From Symsagittifera roscoffensis (lineage: Eukaryota > Xenacoelomorpha > Acoela > Convolutidae): a DNA stretch of 64,000 nt. The DNA is taken from NCBI RefSeq assembly GCF_963678635.1, contig NC_087064.1:64783548-64847547 (forward strand), read 5' to 3'. A program made the position numbers and the translations under genes. This document shows, one piece after another, positions 11,401 to 24,655 of this stretch; position 1 is the stretch's first letter; each line of letters opens with the position of its first letter. The notes beneath the pieces are model-generated. The model ran no database searches. It was given only the letters and a program-made list of their open reading frames with translations, and was not told the origin of the DNA.

Positions 11401-12354
11401 CATCTAAAACCCAATCATCGAACGAGTTCAACTCGTCGAAAGTGAGTAAAAACGGAGTTTGCATATCGGGGAAAAGGTTTTGAAGAAATTCCGAAATCAT
11501 TTGGTAAGCATCCAACAACTGATAAAGAAAAGTCCTTGGGAACAGGGATAAAAACTCACTCTATGGGAATTTTTCACTCTATGACAAGGAATTGTTGAAA
11601 ATATTTTCAATGCTGCTTCAAAAAGAAGATTAGCAGTAGTACTGATTGCAAACTCAGCTGATGCTGGATTTTTCTAAAATGAAAAAGCTTTCAAGTATCA
11701 ATAATTTTATTTTGTAGAGCTTATGTTATCTATGTTACCACAAAAAAAAGCAATGCATCATAACTAAGGTTTCTCAGCTTTTCCTTTGAAGACATTTATA
11801 AACATTATTTTCTAATTTTTGACTTGATTTCACTAGAGGATGCAACCAAGCTGTTGTATTATCCAGTGGTAAGCGGAGAAAGCTTGAACCAATTATGAGT
11901 GAGAGAAGTGGTCGTCTCAGGAAATAGATAAAATAATTTCCAAAATTACAAACTATGAACAGTCACTAAAATTGTTTAATTTTTCTGATTTTTATGTTTT
12001 TTCAAATTTTTTGAAAAAACTTTGGGAATTTTCCTTGTGATTGTATATTTAGTAACTTTTCGTATTTCTTCAGACCTAATTTCTAGAAAAGGTAGAATTT
12101 AATGCTGCATAGTCAATAACCGAGATTTTTCTACAACATAGACTCTAAAACAGTGTTCAACAATCTTTGTCCCGTACATAGGACTTGCGTATGGGATTTT
12201 GACGATACAGTTCCTAAATGCTTGTTAGTCATCCATCCTATTTTGCAACCTAAATTGCACTATGAAAAAGTCATTTTCTTTATTTTCATATACTAATGAA
12301 AATTCACCTGCAAAGATAAGTTTGCACTTGGGCAATGTGTCGAAAAATTTGATA

Positions 12355-12412
12355 CTGAAATTAGATTTGATACTGAAGTTTGATGCATTTTGATACTGAA
12401 ATTAGATTCATT
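12355..12412. repeat. Short imperfect tandem repeat (tttgatactgaaattaga)
   Basis: Three units built on 'tttgatactgaa' occur within about 60 bases, two of them continuing as 'attaga'. A simple local duplication. Confidence 0.8.
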
Positions 12413-12848
12413 TTTACTGGATCAAATCTAGATGATCAAGCCCTCCACTGCTATAAAATTTTCCTACAATTATCAAAAAATCTCCAAGTAAACATTAAAG
12501 GGAAAGTGGTTGGTGAGTAAAATGAAAAATTAATTTGATTTTCCTTTCTAACAATTTTCAAAGAAATTTCAAAAATTGCTAATATGCGTAGATTTTACGC
12601 ATTTTTTTCGTCATTTTTCTTTTTGAGTTCTACTGGAAGCACTTGAGCAATCTAAAATTTGATGATGTTTCGATAGTTATCAGACACCAGATTTAAGATC
12701 GCAGTTTCTTTCGCTTATTGTAATTGTAAATTGTTGCAAAAAAAATTGGATGCGGCGTTTTAATCTTTTGTACTTTAAATTCAATTTTTCAGTTTTTAAT
12801 TGAAACTTGAAACTTATGATTTGCTACAATCTAGTTGAGAATATCAGA

Positions 12849-12902
12849 TAATGCGGATAGAAAATGCGAATAAATCGAGATAGAAAATGCGGATAAATCG
12901 AT
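12849..12902. repeat. Short tandem repeat of about 28 bases
   Basis: The phrase 'aatgcggatagaaaatgcg' is followed by 'aataaatcgagatagaaaatgcggataaatcga', giving two imperfect units with a gatagaaaatgcg core. Confidence 0.75.
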
Positions 12903-13287
12903 AATTAATGATATTCGGGAGACATAACTTGAAACAAAAACTAAAGTAAACACTTTAAAGGTAATAAAATTTAACAATGCATCTAAAGAGGAAGATTTTT
13001 TGACAATTTTTGTTGGCTTCAACACCAATCTTTTTAATAGTTTATTATGAAAAAGATATGAAGCCGCAGTTTTTCAAGATCCACAGATTAACGTTTTTTA
13101 TTATTGTCAGTAAGCTTGTAAAAAAGTGGTGATGATTGAGAAAAATGAAAGATAAGATGTTGCGTTAATGGGAGAAAGTTTTTTAAATTGTTTTCCAGTC
13201 AAAAAACGTTCAACTGGGAAACACTTTCGTCAAAAAATTGAGTAAATTGTTTTTCTTCTTTTGCCAAAACTTATCTAATCTGTTACA

Positions 13288-13402
13288 CTAAAATTTTTAT
13301 TTTTTTGGGAAAACAAAAAAAACAAAGGGTATATTTTTTTGTTTTTTTTTGTTTGAAAAAAAAACAAAAGAAAACAAAAAAAAACAAGCTGAAAAAAAGG
13401 GT
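13288..13402. repeat. A/T homopolymer low-complexity block
   Basis: Alternating long T runs and A runs punctuated by single G or C bases (ttttttgtttttttt, aaaacaaaagaaaac). The T-rich half could pair with the A-rich half, so it may extrude as a hairpin or be a polyA-tail relic. No further content. Confidence 0.75.
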
Positions 13403-15579
13403 TTTTTCAAGAGTTCTTATCAATTTTTTGTATAAATTGTTTTTTCAAATGACTTTTTTCAATCGACCACCACGGGGAATAAATTCTGCTGAGGCAAATT
13501 TTTAAATTTCTCTGAGTCTTAAAAAGTCTTAAAAAAACAATACTACAGCGTTACCACTGACAGCGGTGGGTTTGTATCTGTTTTTGCAAATCTGACATGT
13601 TTGCATGCAAAAAATTTTTGTTTAAGTCCAATATTTTGCTGAAATAAATTTTCTAAAATTTTTTGAAGCTTGTCATCCAAAAAAAACATATACCAAACAA
13701 AACCGTTTAGAATCTTAGTTTGTTGAATCGGCAAAATTGGGCGCCAAAAAACCTTACCGTATGAAACACCCATCGTACCATCTGAAAATCTGCAACCTAT
13801 AACCTATCTTAACGCATTAGAAGACATTTTCCCTAGAGCAGATGGCGGAAACCGGTTGGTCTAAGCCTCATCGGGATACCTGAAGTATCTACTCCTAATC
13901 TCCCCTCGGCGCTAAAACTACTCTGAATTATACCACTTATTTCCTTCTTCAATTTTCCACCATCTCCTGCTACCTCCTCTGCAATCGTGTTCCAGAATGC
14001 TTCAAATTTCTTTGACTTGCCTTGTTTTGCTCCATGTTTAGTTTTTCGATGTTGTTGTTGAGAGTAGTATTTGAAAAATCATTCTCACAAGAAGAGCAAA
14101 AACTCGAATACTTGGATTTTGAAGGTGTATTCTTCATGGCATTTTGATAGACCATCTCAATTTTTTCTCTGTATAAAAACTGGAACGTAAAAGTTTTTTG
14201 TTTCCACGCTTATTTCAAAATTCACCAATAATTGTTTTTAGTATATACCGCTGACTTGGTATTTGCCTTGCTGATTTCTGTTAAGGTGAGACATTCAACA
14301 AAAACTTTACAAAAAATTGAAAAAAGATAGGTTGTTAACAATTTTTCACTTTCATTGAAAAAAAAACACAACTTGAGAATTAACCAATCATAAAACTTTG
14401 AATTAGGTGAAGTAAGGAAAAGTAACAGATGAAGCGAAAGCAAACTAACTGTTTTCTGATTAGAAATCGAAAATCCCTTTTTTTCTGATTAAGCAAGCTT
14501 TTTGCTACTAAAAATGAGGTCATCGCGTAAAAGTAATTGCTCGCATGATCATGGTAGACGTTTTTATTGCAAAAAACGTCATCACTCCCGCATGTTCCTT
14601 TCTATGGTAGAAAAGTCATTGCTTCACAGAAATGACAAAATCTTTTAAGCAAACTTTTTTTGTATGTGATTAAAACTCTAGAAATTTTTAAAAAATAATC
14701 AACCAAATAGAACTAAGTACTTTTGGGATATACTTATTTAAATTTACTCATTTTTTGAAAAACTTTCAAGGAAAAACACTACAAGTTTCAACGAGCTACT
14801 CTGCAAGACAAAAATTTTTAAGTTTCACTAAGTATATTGTCAAAAAATGAGTTCTGCAACTAAGAAAAGTTAGTTCCTCTTAATTTTTTCAATAGAAAAA
14901 CACTTCTTAGCCAAATTTTGTGTATCAAGGCTGTAACAATTCGGCTGAATTACAACTGACAAGAAAAAAATTTATATTCTAGAAAAATTTGAATAAAACA
15001 AAACTTTATGAAATTTTATCAGAGACTGTTTTCATTCATTACCCGACTCCCATAAATCCGTTCAACTTTAGTTGATTTTTACTTCAGCTGCTTTAAAATA
15101 TTTAAAGCTCAAAATATTGAACAAAGTGTGAGCTTTACTAGCAACTATTCATCAAAATCAAAGAACTGGAATGTTTTTCTGAAAATTGTGCATATTTTCA
15201 AGGCTCATTTACAAAAAAAAAATATTTAGTTCGATAAGATTTTTTGCAAAACTAATACTTCTTTCAATTACTTGACATTTTTCTGACTGAGAACGTCAAC
15301 GTGTAAATGATTTTAAAAAGTTGAATTTTTAATTCTGATTAGAAACGAATTTTCAGAAAAAAAAATTAAAAGAAAAGGAGCTGAAATCTCCCATGAAAAA
15401 AAGTGGACACAATTACATCCCATATAAGGAGAATCTACTTTTTTTGGTTTAACCCACAAATTTTGTTCACTGTTCAAACTTAACTCACAAACTTAATACA
15501 ATGGTACCCCTACTCCTAATTAAAATTCATTATTTCTTTTCTACTCAGCTACAGTTAACAACAATAATCTTCTCATCTG

Positions 15580-16526
15580 AGATCAATTCTGCTAGTCGTC
15601 AGCCAACCATTTCTTCCTCCCTATACCTCTCTCAGCTCACGGCTAGAAATATTCTTCTCAGTCCGGAATAACATTATTTTAAAAAAAATTATGGGCCGCG
15701 TTGAGATAGACTATCCTTTTTTCCGTGACTCCAGATATGTGGCTTAACCTGCAAGCAATTTCCTTTTTCTTGGTAAGAAGAAATATATGTAGGCTCAGTT
15801 GTTGTCGGAGGGATCTGATATTTTGGTTGTTGTATTGTGTTTTGTAGCTGATATTTGATCCACATATTTTTTAAATTTTCAAAGTGCATTGATATCAATT
15901 TAGTTTTGCATAAACTAAAAAAAAAAACCTTTTTGATATCTTCTAAAAAGCTCATTTTTTGCAAGCTTACTACATGTTTGTATCATGAAATTTTCTTCTG
16001 TTTTTTATCAAACGCTTGTACATTGAAAAAATTGAAAAGAAGATAGTGTTCAATTTGACCTACTGCTAGGTTCAGATGGTTGAAAACTTCGTCGCTTGCT
16101 GATACAATATGAAATGAATGAAGTTTTTGTATAAAGCGAAAAAACATTCCACAAGTCATTAAGTGAATTGATACGTATCTTACTGCTGCAAAATTTGACC
16201 GATTCATGATCCAATTAAAATTAAAAGGAATTTGGATCATGGAGCTGACCAATGAACAAAACGAAATAAGGTTAGAGCCACAGTCTTGAATAACAATGCT
16301 TTTCATACAAACTGACTGAGACAGAGACAAAAAGACACTTTGCATTATAATCCACAAAAACGTTTGATTGAGCTCGACGCACAGCAGTTGCCATCGTTAT
16401 CTTTTTGTTTGAGGAATTTTAATATGAAGAAAGAGTCGATTAGAAAAAACTCTACACTTATTCAATGTCCATCTCTGGTTTATCTTCTGCTCACTATTCC
16501 AAAGAATCAAAAAAAATTGTTTTGAA
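15580..16526. repeat. Repeat unit, left copy next to the assembly gap
   Basis: From about 15,776 onward this block matches 16,733-17,475 in the same order: 'gttcagttgttgtcgg'-like start, the 'tttggttgttgt' run, the 'acctactgct' segment, 'ccacagtcttgaataacaat', and 'tcaatgtccatct' before the end. The copies are well conserved over roughly 700 bases. More distantly, parts match 20,160-21,050 of the large tandem array (for example 'atgatccaatta' and 'ggtttatc...ctcactat'). A minus-strand open frame at 16,357-15,983 (124 codons) overlaps it but resembles no known protein. Confidence 0.8.
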
Positions 16527-16726
16527 NNNNNNNNNNNNNNNNNNNNNNNNNNNNNNNNNNNNNNNNNNNNNNNNNNNNNNNNNNNNNNNNNNNNNNNNNN
16601 NNNNNNNNNNNNNNNNNNNNNNNNNNNNNNNNNNNNNNNNNNNNNNNNNNNNNNNNNNNNNNNNNNNNNNNNNNNNNNNNNNNNNNNNNNNNNNNNNNNN
16701 NNNNNNNNNNNNNNNNNNNNNNNNNN
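16527..16726. other. Assembly gap (200 N)
   Basis: Exactly 200 N lie between two copies of the same repeat. A round number suggests a placeholder or estimated gap, so the true distance and content are unknown. Open frames reading through it are meaningless. Confidence 0.99.
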
Positions 16727-17475
16727 CATGGGAAGAAGAAGTATATGTCGGTTCAGTTGTTGTCGGAGGGACCTGATAATTTGGTTGTTGTCTTGTGTTT
16801 TGTAGCTGAAATTTTTCCACAGAATTTTTAAACTTTCAAAGTGCATTGATACCAAATTAGTTTTTAAATTTAAGAAAAAATTAAAACATTTTCGACATTT
16901 TCTATAAATCTCATTTTTTCTGCAAGCTTACTACATATTTTTATCATGCAAATTTTTTCTGTTTTTTATCAAACGCTTGCATTTTGAAAAAACTGAAAAG
17001 AAGATAGTGTTCAATTTGACCTACTGCTCGGTTCAAATGGTTGAAAACTTCGCCGCTGCATGATGCAATATGAAATGCATGAAGTTTTGTATAACGTGAA
17101 AAAACAGTCCATAATTTGTTTAGTTAATTGCTACTTATCTTACCGATGCAAAGTTTGACCGACTGATTATCAAATAAAATTAAAAGGAATTTGCAGCTGA
17201 CCAATGAACAAAACGAAATAAGGATAGAGCCACAGTCTTGAATAACAATGCTTTTCATACAAACTGACTGAGACAGAGACAAAAAGACACTTTGCATTAT
17301 AATCCAAAAAAAGTTAGATTGTGCTCGAAGAACAGCAGTAGCCCTCGTTATCTTTTTGTTTGAAAATTTTTAATATGTAGAGTGAGTCGATTATATAAAA
17401 ATTCTACATTTATTCAATGTCCATCTTTGGTTTATCTTCTACTCACTATTCCAAAAAATCAAAAAACTTTCTATC
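16727..17475. repeat. Repeat unit, right copy next to the assembly gap
   Basis: Second copy of the block at 15,776-16,526, offset by about 955 bases including the gap. It carries independent indels, for example loss of about ten bases before 'gcagctgaccaatgaac'. The gap therefore falls at a repeat boundary. Confidence 0.8.
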
Positions 17476-19363
17476 AAAAAACTTTCCATCTCTTCTAAAA
17501 ATTCTTGGGTGCAAAATTTAGGGTCTGTTTAATCCTGGATTTAAGTGAAAAGGCTTTAAGCATGTTAAATTTTTGTCGGATTGATCAAAGAGAACGATAC
17601 AAAAAATGAAGAGGGAAGGAGCTTCCTTGTTGAGGAATCATTTGAGATTTCCTAAAATGCACAGTTTGACCAAGTAATGAAGCTCCAGTCAAACAAAATT
17701 ACACTAGCTCGAAAAAGCTGAGAACCATAAGAAAATTGCGGGCTTTTTTTGTCTCAAAAATCCAACCGTAGAAAATAAATTCCAGCCTTGCTCTCAATTA
17801 CTAAATAAAAATGAATCGGGACAATTCAAAAATCCAAGCAAGTCTATATTAGTAATTTAAGGAAGAGAAAAGATTCCAGCAACGCGGAAAACTATCAATC
17901 ACGATGCTGAAATTGTTCCTATATTGGGAATTTTTTGGGACCTAGTCAACTTTGGTGCGGAAGCTTGCCATTTGCGATGCGACGTTTGACTTATGACAGA
18001 CATACAATAACGGAGTTTGAGTGACATATTCAAGTTGTAATGTGAGTAATAGTAAAGTATTGCAGAAACTATGTCAAGTATAAATTGAACAAAATTGAAG
18101 AAAAAGCTCAAGTCTCGGGAGATTTTATATTTGTTGAAAACTGTAATGTTAAATGAATGTGTTGATTGATGATATTAAAGTCTTTCAATCCAAATATTCA
18201 GAAAAATATTCAAATATTCAAATGTTTTCAAATATTAATTATTCAATCAATCAATTCAAATATTATTTCAGTTATTTAATCAATTATTCAATTCAAATAT
18301 TGTTTCAAATGTTCAAAAATTCAAATAATTTTTTGTAGCTTCATGTTAAGCTGGGATTTTTTCTGTCGTTTTGGTATTTCATTGCTTGCAAAAGTTGCGA
18401 AAACTGAAAGCAAACTCACAAAAAGCCCAAAGTGAAAAAAAAACATTTGCATAGTGAACTTAGACTTAATGTTTTTAAACAAATTTCAAATTATACAAAT
18501 ATTTTAGACTGACTTTTATTAAATCTAAATCTAAGTTGATATTTTTTTTCCTTCTATAGTTAAGATGGGCAATCAAAATAAAAAGCCAGTTAAGATTCTG
18601 AAGTAGAAAAACTAAAACAAAAATCATGATCAAAAAATTTCGGATGTGCCGGTAAGAAATCATTCTTCTTTTCTAGTTTTGATAATATCATGTATAACCA
18701 TTCAAAATAACTCAATTTATCCACCATAGAATCATTTCCACCAAATTTGTTTCCTTGGTTGGTCCATTTGGATCTAAAAAATCCCATCTTGTTTCTGATT
18801 GAATAAAAATTGGTTGATTTCATCAAATTTTTGAAACTCGTTGTCGAGAAAAGCAAAACAAAAAAAAGTTAAATTAATTCGAAGTGCTAACTTAAGTTTG
18901 ATGTGAACCTTCCAACAAAAAACAAACCTTTTAGTAGGTTAAAATTCAATACAAAACGACTGAATTTCTTAAATAAATCTGTAAATTAGGCAATAGCTGA
19001 TAGACAAAAAGGGCTAAAATAAATAAATCATTTTTTTTTTCATAAAAAGAGATTGTGGAAAGATGTAGATTTAAAAAGTGCAAACAAAAATATCTTCCAT
19101 GTATACACATCCAACCATTGACTCAGCAATTAAGGTAAAAAAAAATGTATTAAGAAGCCATCTTTTTTGTATTTTTCTCAGAGGTTTGACTAAAAAAAAA
19201 CAGTTGATTCGATAAACTATTGCACAAAAGTAGATTCAGCTTTATCTAAGTTTTTTTAACAACAGGAAAATTAAGAAAATTTGTAGATGATGAACAAAAA
19301 AAATAGGTCTCAATAATCCAAACAGTTGCCCAAAAACTACTGAAGCCACCAATTTCTATTGCC
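17476..19363. repeat. Strongly diverged unit of the large tandem array
   Basis: Ordered weak matches to unit A show common descent. 17,878 ('cagcaacgcgg...atgctgaaa') corresponds to 21,112. 18,545 ('ccttctatagttaagatggg') corresponds to 21,780. 18,757-18,870 corresponds to 22,080-22,200. Identity is clearly lower than among units A, B and C. No gene could be read. An AT-rich repeat at 18,180-18,335 interrupts it. Confidence 0.55.
18180..18335. repeat. Degenerate AT-rich repeat based on ttcaaatatt
   Basis: About 150 bases consist of irregular copies of 'caaatattcaa' and 'tcaatcaatt' variants, making a nearly G-free tract. This looks like slippage-generated low-complexity DNA. The 61-codon plus-strand frame across it is a composition artefact. 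Confidence 0.85.
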
Positions 19364-19833
19364 AAAAAAAAACTAATTCAGTTCCTCAGCGAGAAAAACA
19401 ATAAAATGATTTTTCGGAACTCACTTATTACTATATTTGTGATATAAGACGTAAATTTACCAATATTGCCGACTTTTGTTTTAATATTTTGAAAACTCCC
19501 GAAAAGTAACCAACAAAAAGGGCAAAAAAAACTTCTTGCAATGTTGTTAGTTTAGTTTGGCAAAAAATCTCATCTGTTTTTGTCAAAAACGTGTAGTTTG
19601 CAAAAAACGTCAAAAAAAATGGAAGAAGTGTTCAGTTTGATCAAAGTTTAAATATTCTAAGCAGTAATTCAACTGTGTTTTTTAACGTTTTTTTTTTCAT
19701 ATTTAGCGCTTACATAAAAACTACATAAGAATTTGTGTATTTCTGTATAAAACCACAGAAAAGAAGCAAACAAAATCCTATCATATAGGATGCAAGCAAA
19801 ATTCCTACAACATTTAGCCTAGCCCTTAGCTCA

Positions 19834-20152
19834 GAAATACCAAAATGCAATCCGCATTTTGCAAGAAAAGTTAGAAGAGTTTCTGCATTCTCGTGAAAAC
19901 ATTCAAAACCTTTTTTGCAAAAACTACAAACACATTCACGAGAAATATTTTGCTCAAGTGTTCAAAATTACAAAATTGTTAAGTGTTGACAAGCAGTTCA
20001 ACTTGCTCAAAAATTTGATGTTTTCTTATCAATTCCAACAAAAATATTGAAATCATGTGGGCGGTTGATAGCTTCTGACCAGAGCGTAGAAGATTTTCTC
20101 CGCAACAGCCGTTTCTTTGCAACACAAAGTAATTTTTCTGCTATTCTATGAA
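19834..20152 (+). pseudogene. Unidentified two-exon gene, unit A copy (deleted)
   Basis: Exon 1 is readable from about 19,834 in the frame Q-K-Y-Q-N-A-I-R-I-L and continues through H-S-R-E-N-I-Q-N-L-F-C-K to V-D-K-Q-F-N-L at about 20,000. It is helical and has no stop. At that point the 45-base intron and the first part of exon 2 are missing relative to unit B, so the frame runs out at a stop (20,050). The remaining exon 2 sequence is present to 20,152, also with an altered frame. No function recognised. Confidence 0.55.
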
Positions 20153-23059
20153 TAAAATAATTTCTAATTCTCGGTTCAATTGATTCATAACTTCACCGCT
20201 TGATGATTAAATCTGGGATTGAAATCGGTTTTTGTGTAAAGTATAAGTACAGTCAACAACTCATTAAAAGAAAATATATTATTTATTTGAGCAAAATTCG
20301 ATTGATCGATGATCCAATTAATACTAAACGAAATTCGCAATTATCCAGTAAGCAGAGCGCCGTGTGGTTAGATACAATGTAGTCCTGAAAAATTTGGCGC
20401 CGTAATCACTGAGAAATTTTGGATTTGCTTGACACAGCAGATGGCATCAATGATTCTTTCTTTAAAACGATTTAATGTACCTTGAGTGGTTTATATAGTA
20501 ATTCTAAACTCTACAAAATGTCTATAAGTGATTTACCGAACCTTCATTTTTTCAATTATGACAACAGGTTCCTTATTTGGAATAAACAGGTAAAAAGCTC
20601 GATGACGTAGTATTGGGAGGAAATGTTGGAGAAAGGGTAAAAACTTTCAACAAATTGGTAAGTGAAGTGATAGTTGTCTAAGCGTTTCGAAAATTAATCA
20701 ATCAATTATACATTTAAAATTAAGAGGAAATTGCAGTTGCCCGATGAGCATGATTGGTTTGACGATGAGCATGAGACTGCGTGATTGGGTTCACGTTATT
20801 GAGCAACAAGGCATTTTTAATAGAAAATTAACTGAAGCAGATATTTTAAAAAAAGTTGCTTTATAATTCAAATATAAGTTAGAATATGCTTGAAACTTAG
20901 CAGGGACCGTAACCAAAATTTTGATGAAATGAGTTGATAATAAAAAAGTTTTAGCATCTATCCAAGGTTCATCTTTGGTTTATCACCTACTCACTATGCC
21001 AACTAAGCAAAATGATTTTGTTCGAAACGTATAGTCAGTCAACTATTTTCGTTATCTTTTGTCTTTTTCAAAAATCATTATTTTCAACAAATGAAAGAAA
21101 AAGATTTCAGCAACTGAGAAGATAACTAATTACGATGCTGAAAGCTATATTTCGAACGAGTTAGAGAACCAGCTCGAGAGACTTTTTTTTTCTGAGAACT
21201 TTTTCAATAAATTTGTTAGTTGATAATATTATAGTTTTGGATTTCGAATAATCACTTTCTCTATTTTTTTGTAAATAAATTTAAGCTCAACAATGTTACC
21301 TGTTTTTTCAACAAACCTGATTTTAAAGCTTTAAAAAACTTGTGGTTTCCTATATTTTGTTTTAAAAAAAGACGCTAAAAACTTTATTAACTATTGTGGA
21401 GTCTCAAAATTAACAAAAATTGAAAGATTTGAATGCAGAATTACGAAATGCTCAATTTGAAAAAATTTTGACTTATATAAGACAAATTGTAAAAATTGCC
21501 ACTCAGTTTTTAAAAAAAAAACATTATACTAGGTAATGAAACACTTGGAACAATAATTTAGAATATCAATTAGAAGAAGAGGAATATGATATAATGGTGG
21601 TTTTTTACCTGTTTTTGTTTTACTAAGAATTTTCAGAATTTTCTATTTTTTTCGACAAAAATCACAAAATTAACGTCGAGGAATCTGATTAATGAAAATC
21701 TTTGTGTTTTTGTCCTTTTTTTGTTTGTTAATTTTTGGATAATTACTTAAAAATTGAACTTTTGCTTATTGTCACTCTTTTCCCTCTAAAGTAAAGATGG
21801 AAGATCAATGAGACAAGCCCGTTAACTTGAGAAAAATTGTATTTGATGAATAGAATAAAGAACAAAGAGCATGTGTAGAACTCTTTTGGATATACCTTTA
21901 AGGGACAGGATATATCGGATGACAGCATTTGTTAGTTCTCAAATAATGATATTCACTGCATGTGAACAATCCAAAATTTGGGGAGCAATTTCATCAAGTA
22001 AATTCGGTTATAATTTACTGTCTCTAAATCTACGAATACAATTATTTTCATCAAAAAACAAGTTCTCAGACCCTATTTAGTCCAAGTGGATCTGGGAAAT
22101 CACATTTTACTTTTGATTGGCTTAAAACTGTTATCTTTCAATCCATATTTGACAACACTTTTCTATTTCCATCAACAACTTCAAGTTTCTTATGATAAAT
22201 TGTAGAAGTAAGCAAAAAAATTTGATTTCAATAATTTAAGTTTACGTTAAGTTAACTTGATTTAGAACCTTCTCAAAAACACAGCATAACTTTTGTAAAA
22301 ATTTGATGATTTAAGTGAAACTTTCAATTTCTAAAAAAAAATTTGTGAAAATAGCAACAACTGGAATACAAAAAGGATTAAATACATCATATATTTGAAT
22401 CCCTTAATGTTTCATCAAGTCAAATTGGGGAGTTAAAAAAAAGAGTTAAACAACACCAACTTTTTTTTCCCGGGAAATGTGTTACAATTATTACTTTGAG
22501 TCAACAATGAGGACTGGGAAATAAATTCATGAAATGGTATCAAGATGACACAGCTGATTTGATCTAAGATTCGAGTCAGAAAACAGTTGAACTCAAAAGA
22601 TATTGAACCAATAACAACTCAATTTCATTTAAATTTTTTTTACCAGCCGGAAAAGTAACAAATAGCTCTCCTCAGATCGAAAATACCAAAAACATTACCA
22701 ATAGTTTCGAAAACAGTTCATCCTCTCTTGCCCAAAAAAAAATATTCGAATCCTTAGCGAATTCCTAGCTTTTTTTATTCAGTTGCAACTACAAGTGTTC
22801 TGATTACATACAAAAAAATGTTTCACTAACGAAAGCAAACGTTCTAAATCTCACTCGAAGGCTTTCAACTTAAATCACTAACCAATCCAAGCGTCAATGA
22901 ACAATTGACATAGTATAGATCACTTTGTACTAATTTTATATCCAGTTCATCAATAACAAAGTAACCTTTCGTAAAATTCAAAATTGAAACAAAGGCAAGA
23001 AAAAGGGAGGCTGCATTAAAAAGTTTTCGACTCTGATTACAGAGCTGTAAATGCAAGAT

Positions 23060-23421
23060 CAAAAACAAGTAATAGTAGAAGCACTATTTCTTCAAATTTT
23101 AATTCTCCTAGAATCAACTTGAGCTATTCAGACAACATTTTATCAGATGGATGCTTCTTGAAAAACTCTGTTGATTGTGCTCTTAGGTGTGAAAAGACCA
23201 ATTTTCCAGATATAAATTTTACCATTGGAAAAATCATTGGTTATCGACCTTCACTTGTTATCAACGAAAATGACAACGCGAGACAGAAAACTTGGATTCT
23301 TTTCAGAAATTTGAGTATTAAGGCTTATAGACTTAAAAAGTATGTCGGAGGTAGAGCTGCACATCGTTCTGTGCGAAACTTGAGCAAAGCAAGTGCTTAC
23401 AGAACAAGATCTCATTTTTAA
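23060..23421 (+). pseudogene. Unidentified ORF, unit A copy
   Basis: Reads D-S-D-Y-R-A-V-N-A-R-S near 23,035, then S-Y-S-D-N-I-L-S-D-G-C-F and N-S-V-D-C-A-L-R-C-E-K, and continues open to 23,421. Upstream of about 23,020 a stop interrupts the frame that is open in unit C. A frame difference near 23,285 makes its C-terminus differ from C. No family recognised; it contains three cysteines in a C-F...C-A-L-R-C arrangement. Confidence 0.4.
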
Positions 23422-24655
23422 AAAATGGTCCATCAATCACACAATCCTGAAGATCTCGTGGTTTGTCCAAAAAAAAGACATCACAAATGGTAATTGGATT
23501 TGGCTTCGTAGATAAGCTTTTTGTGTTCAATCAATGAAAATATTTCTGCAATATGCTATTTTCAGGCTTTCAAAAAGTGATTTGTTATGAAAACACTCGT
23601 TTTGCCGCCAAAAAAACTTGTAATTTACTCAACAAGGAGTGAAATCAAAGTTGCAGTTGCAGAAAAATTATTCAATTATCAATACACTCATAATACAAAG
23701 AAAATTGTAGAAAAATTCATTCACATGACAGATCATTTCTAATATTCAAGGAATTGTCGAGTTATAAGTTCTATAAGTTCCAAAAAAGAAACCAACCAAA
23801 AAAATTTCTACATCAATGATCTCGAAAAAAAAATCTGGAAACTTTTTTGAAAACGAGCTATAAAAAATAATTTTCCTGTAATTTTAAATTTAAGTATCAG
23901 TAATTTTGAGATTTGTCTTAATCGAGCTAGATTACAATGCTTCTCCAAATTGTTATGCGATTTTTAGTCATATTGCATAAGTGTTTGAATATACTTGAAA
24001 ACCGTACCAGTGGATAGATTTGCACTGCATTCTAGCCGATAATTTATCTGAGAATTGACATACCTTGACTGTTATTTAATGCGAAAACAAACAGGTTTTA
24101 TAATGAGTGAAAAAACCGAAAAACTCTCAATTTTTACGATGTTTTAAAAATATATCTCTAATGCCAAAAAAAAACTAATTCAGTTCCTCAGCGAGAAAAG
24201 CAATAAAATGATTTTTCGGAACTCATCTATTACTATGATTGTGATATCAGACGTAAATTTAACAATTTTGTCGACTTTTGTTTTAATATTTTGAAAACTC
24301 CAGAAAAGCAACCAAAATTTGTTATTGAAAATATGCCTCAACAAAAAGCGCAAAAAAACTTCTTGCAATGTTGTTAATTTAGTTTGGCAAAAAGTCTCAT
24401 CTAGTTTTGTCAAAAACATGTAGTTTGCAAAAAAACGTCAAAAAAATTGGAAGAAGTGTTCAATTTGATCAAAGTTTAAATATTCTAAGCAGTAATTCAA
24501 CTGTGTTTTTTAATGTTTTTTTCTCATATTTAGCGCTTACATAAAAAACTACATAAGAATTTTGTATAATTCTGTATAAAACCACATAAAAGAAGCAACC
24601 AAAACCGTATCATATAAGATGCAAGCAAAATTCCTACAAGATTTAGCCCCTAGCT

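Larger units (their letters stand above)
11401..15575. other. Long AT-rich interval without a supported gene
   Basis: No domain or exon model could be supported. Two minus-strand open frames (13,773-13,543 and 14,155-13,970) are the longest; the second is Asn/Ser/Lys-rich. Neither matches a family I know. Short tandem repeats and an A/T homopolymer block are listed separately. Confidence 0.5.
19364..24163 (+). repeat. Large tandem array, unit A
   Basis: Begins with 'tgccaaaaaaaaactaattcag', which also opens unit B at 24,164. Most of its length aligns with B and C at high similarity (very roughly 85-95% by eye). Compared with B it lacks about 100 bases around 20,000 (removing an intron and the start of an exon), about 170 bases at 21,087, and the last 450 bases. 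The array holds exon-like pieces of an unidentified gene, listed separately. Confidence 0.88.

Noticed and set aside
13543-14155. Minus-strand frames considered as a LINE or gag remnant
   Set aside because: No reverse transcriptase or zinc-knuckle landmark could be found in any frame.
16397-16855. Open frames of 103-152 codons through the N gap
   Set aside because: They exist only because N codons are not stops; the real sequence is unknown.
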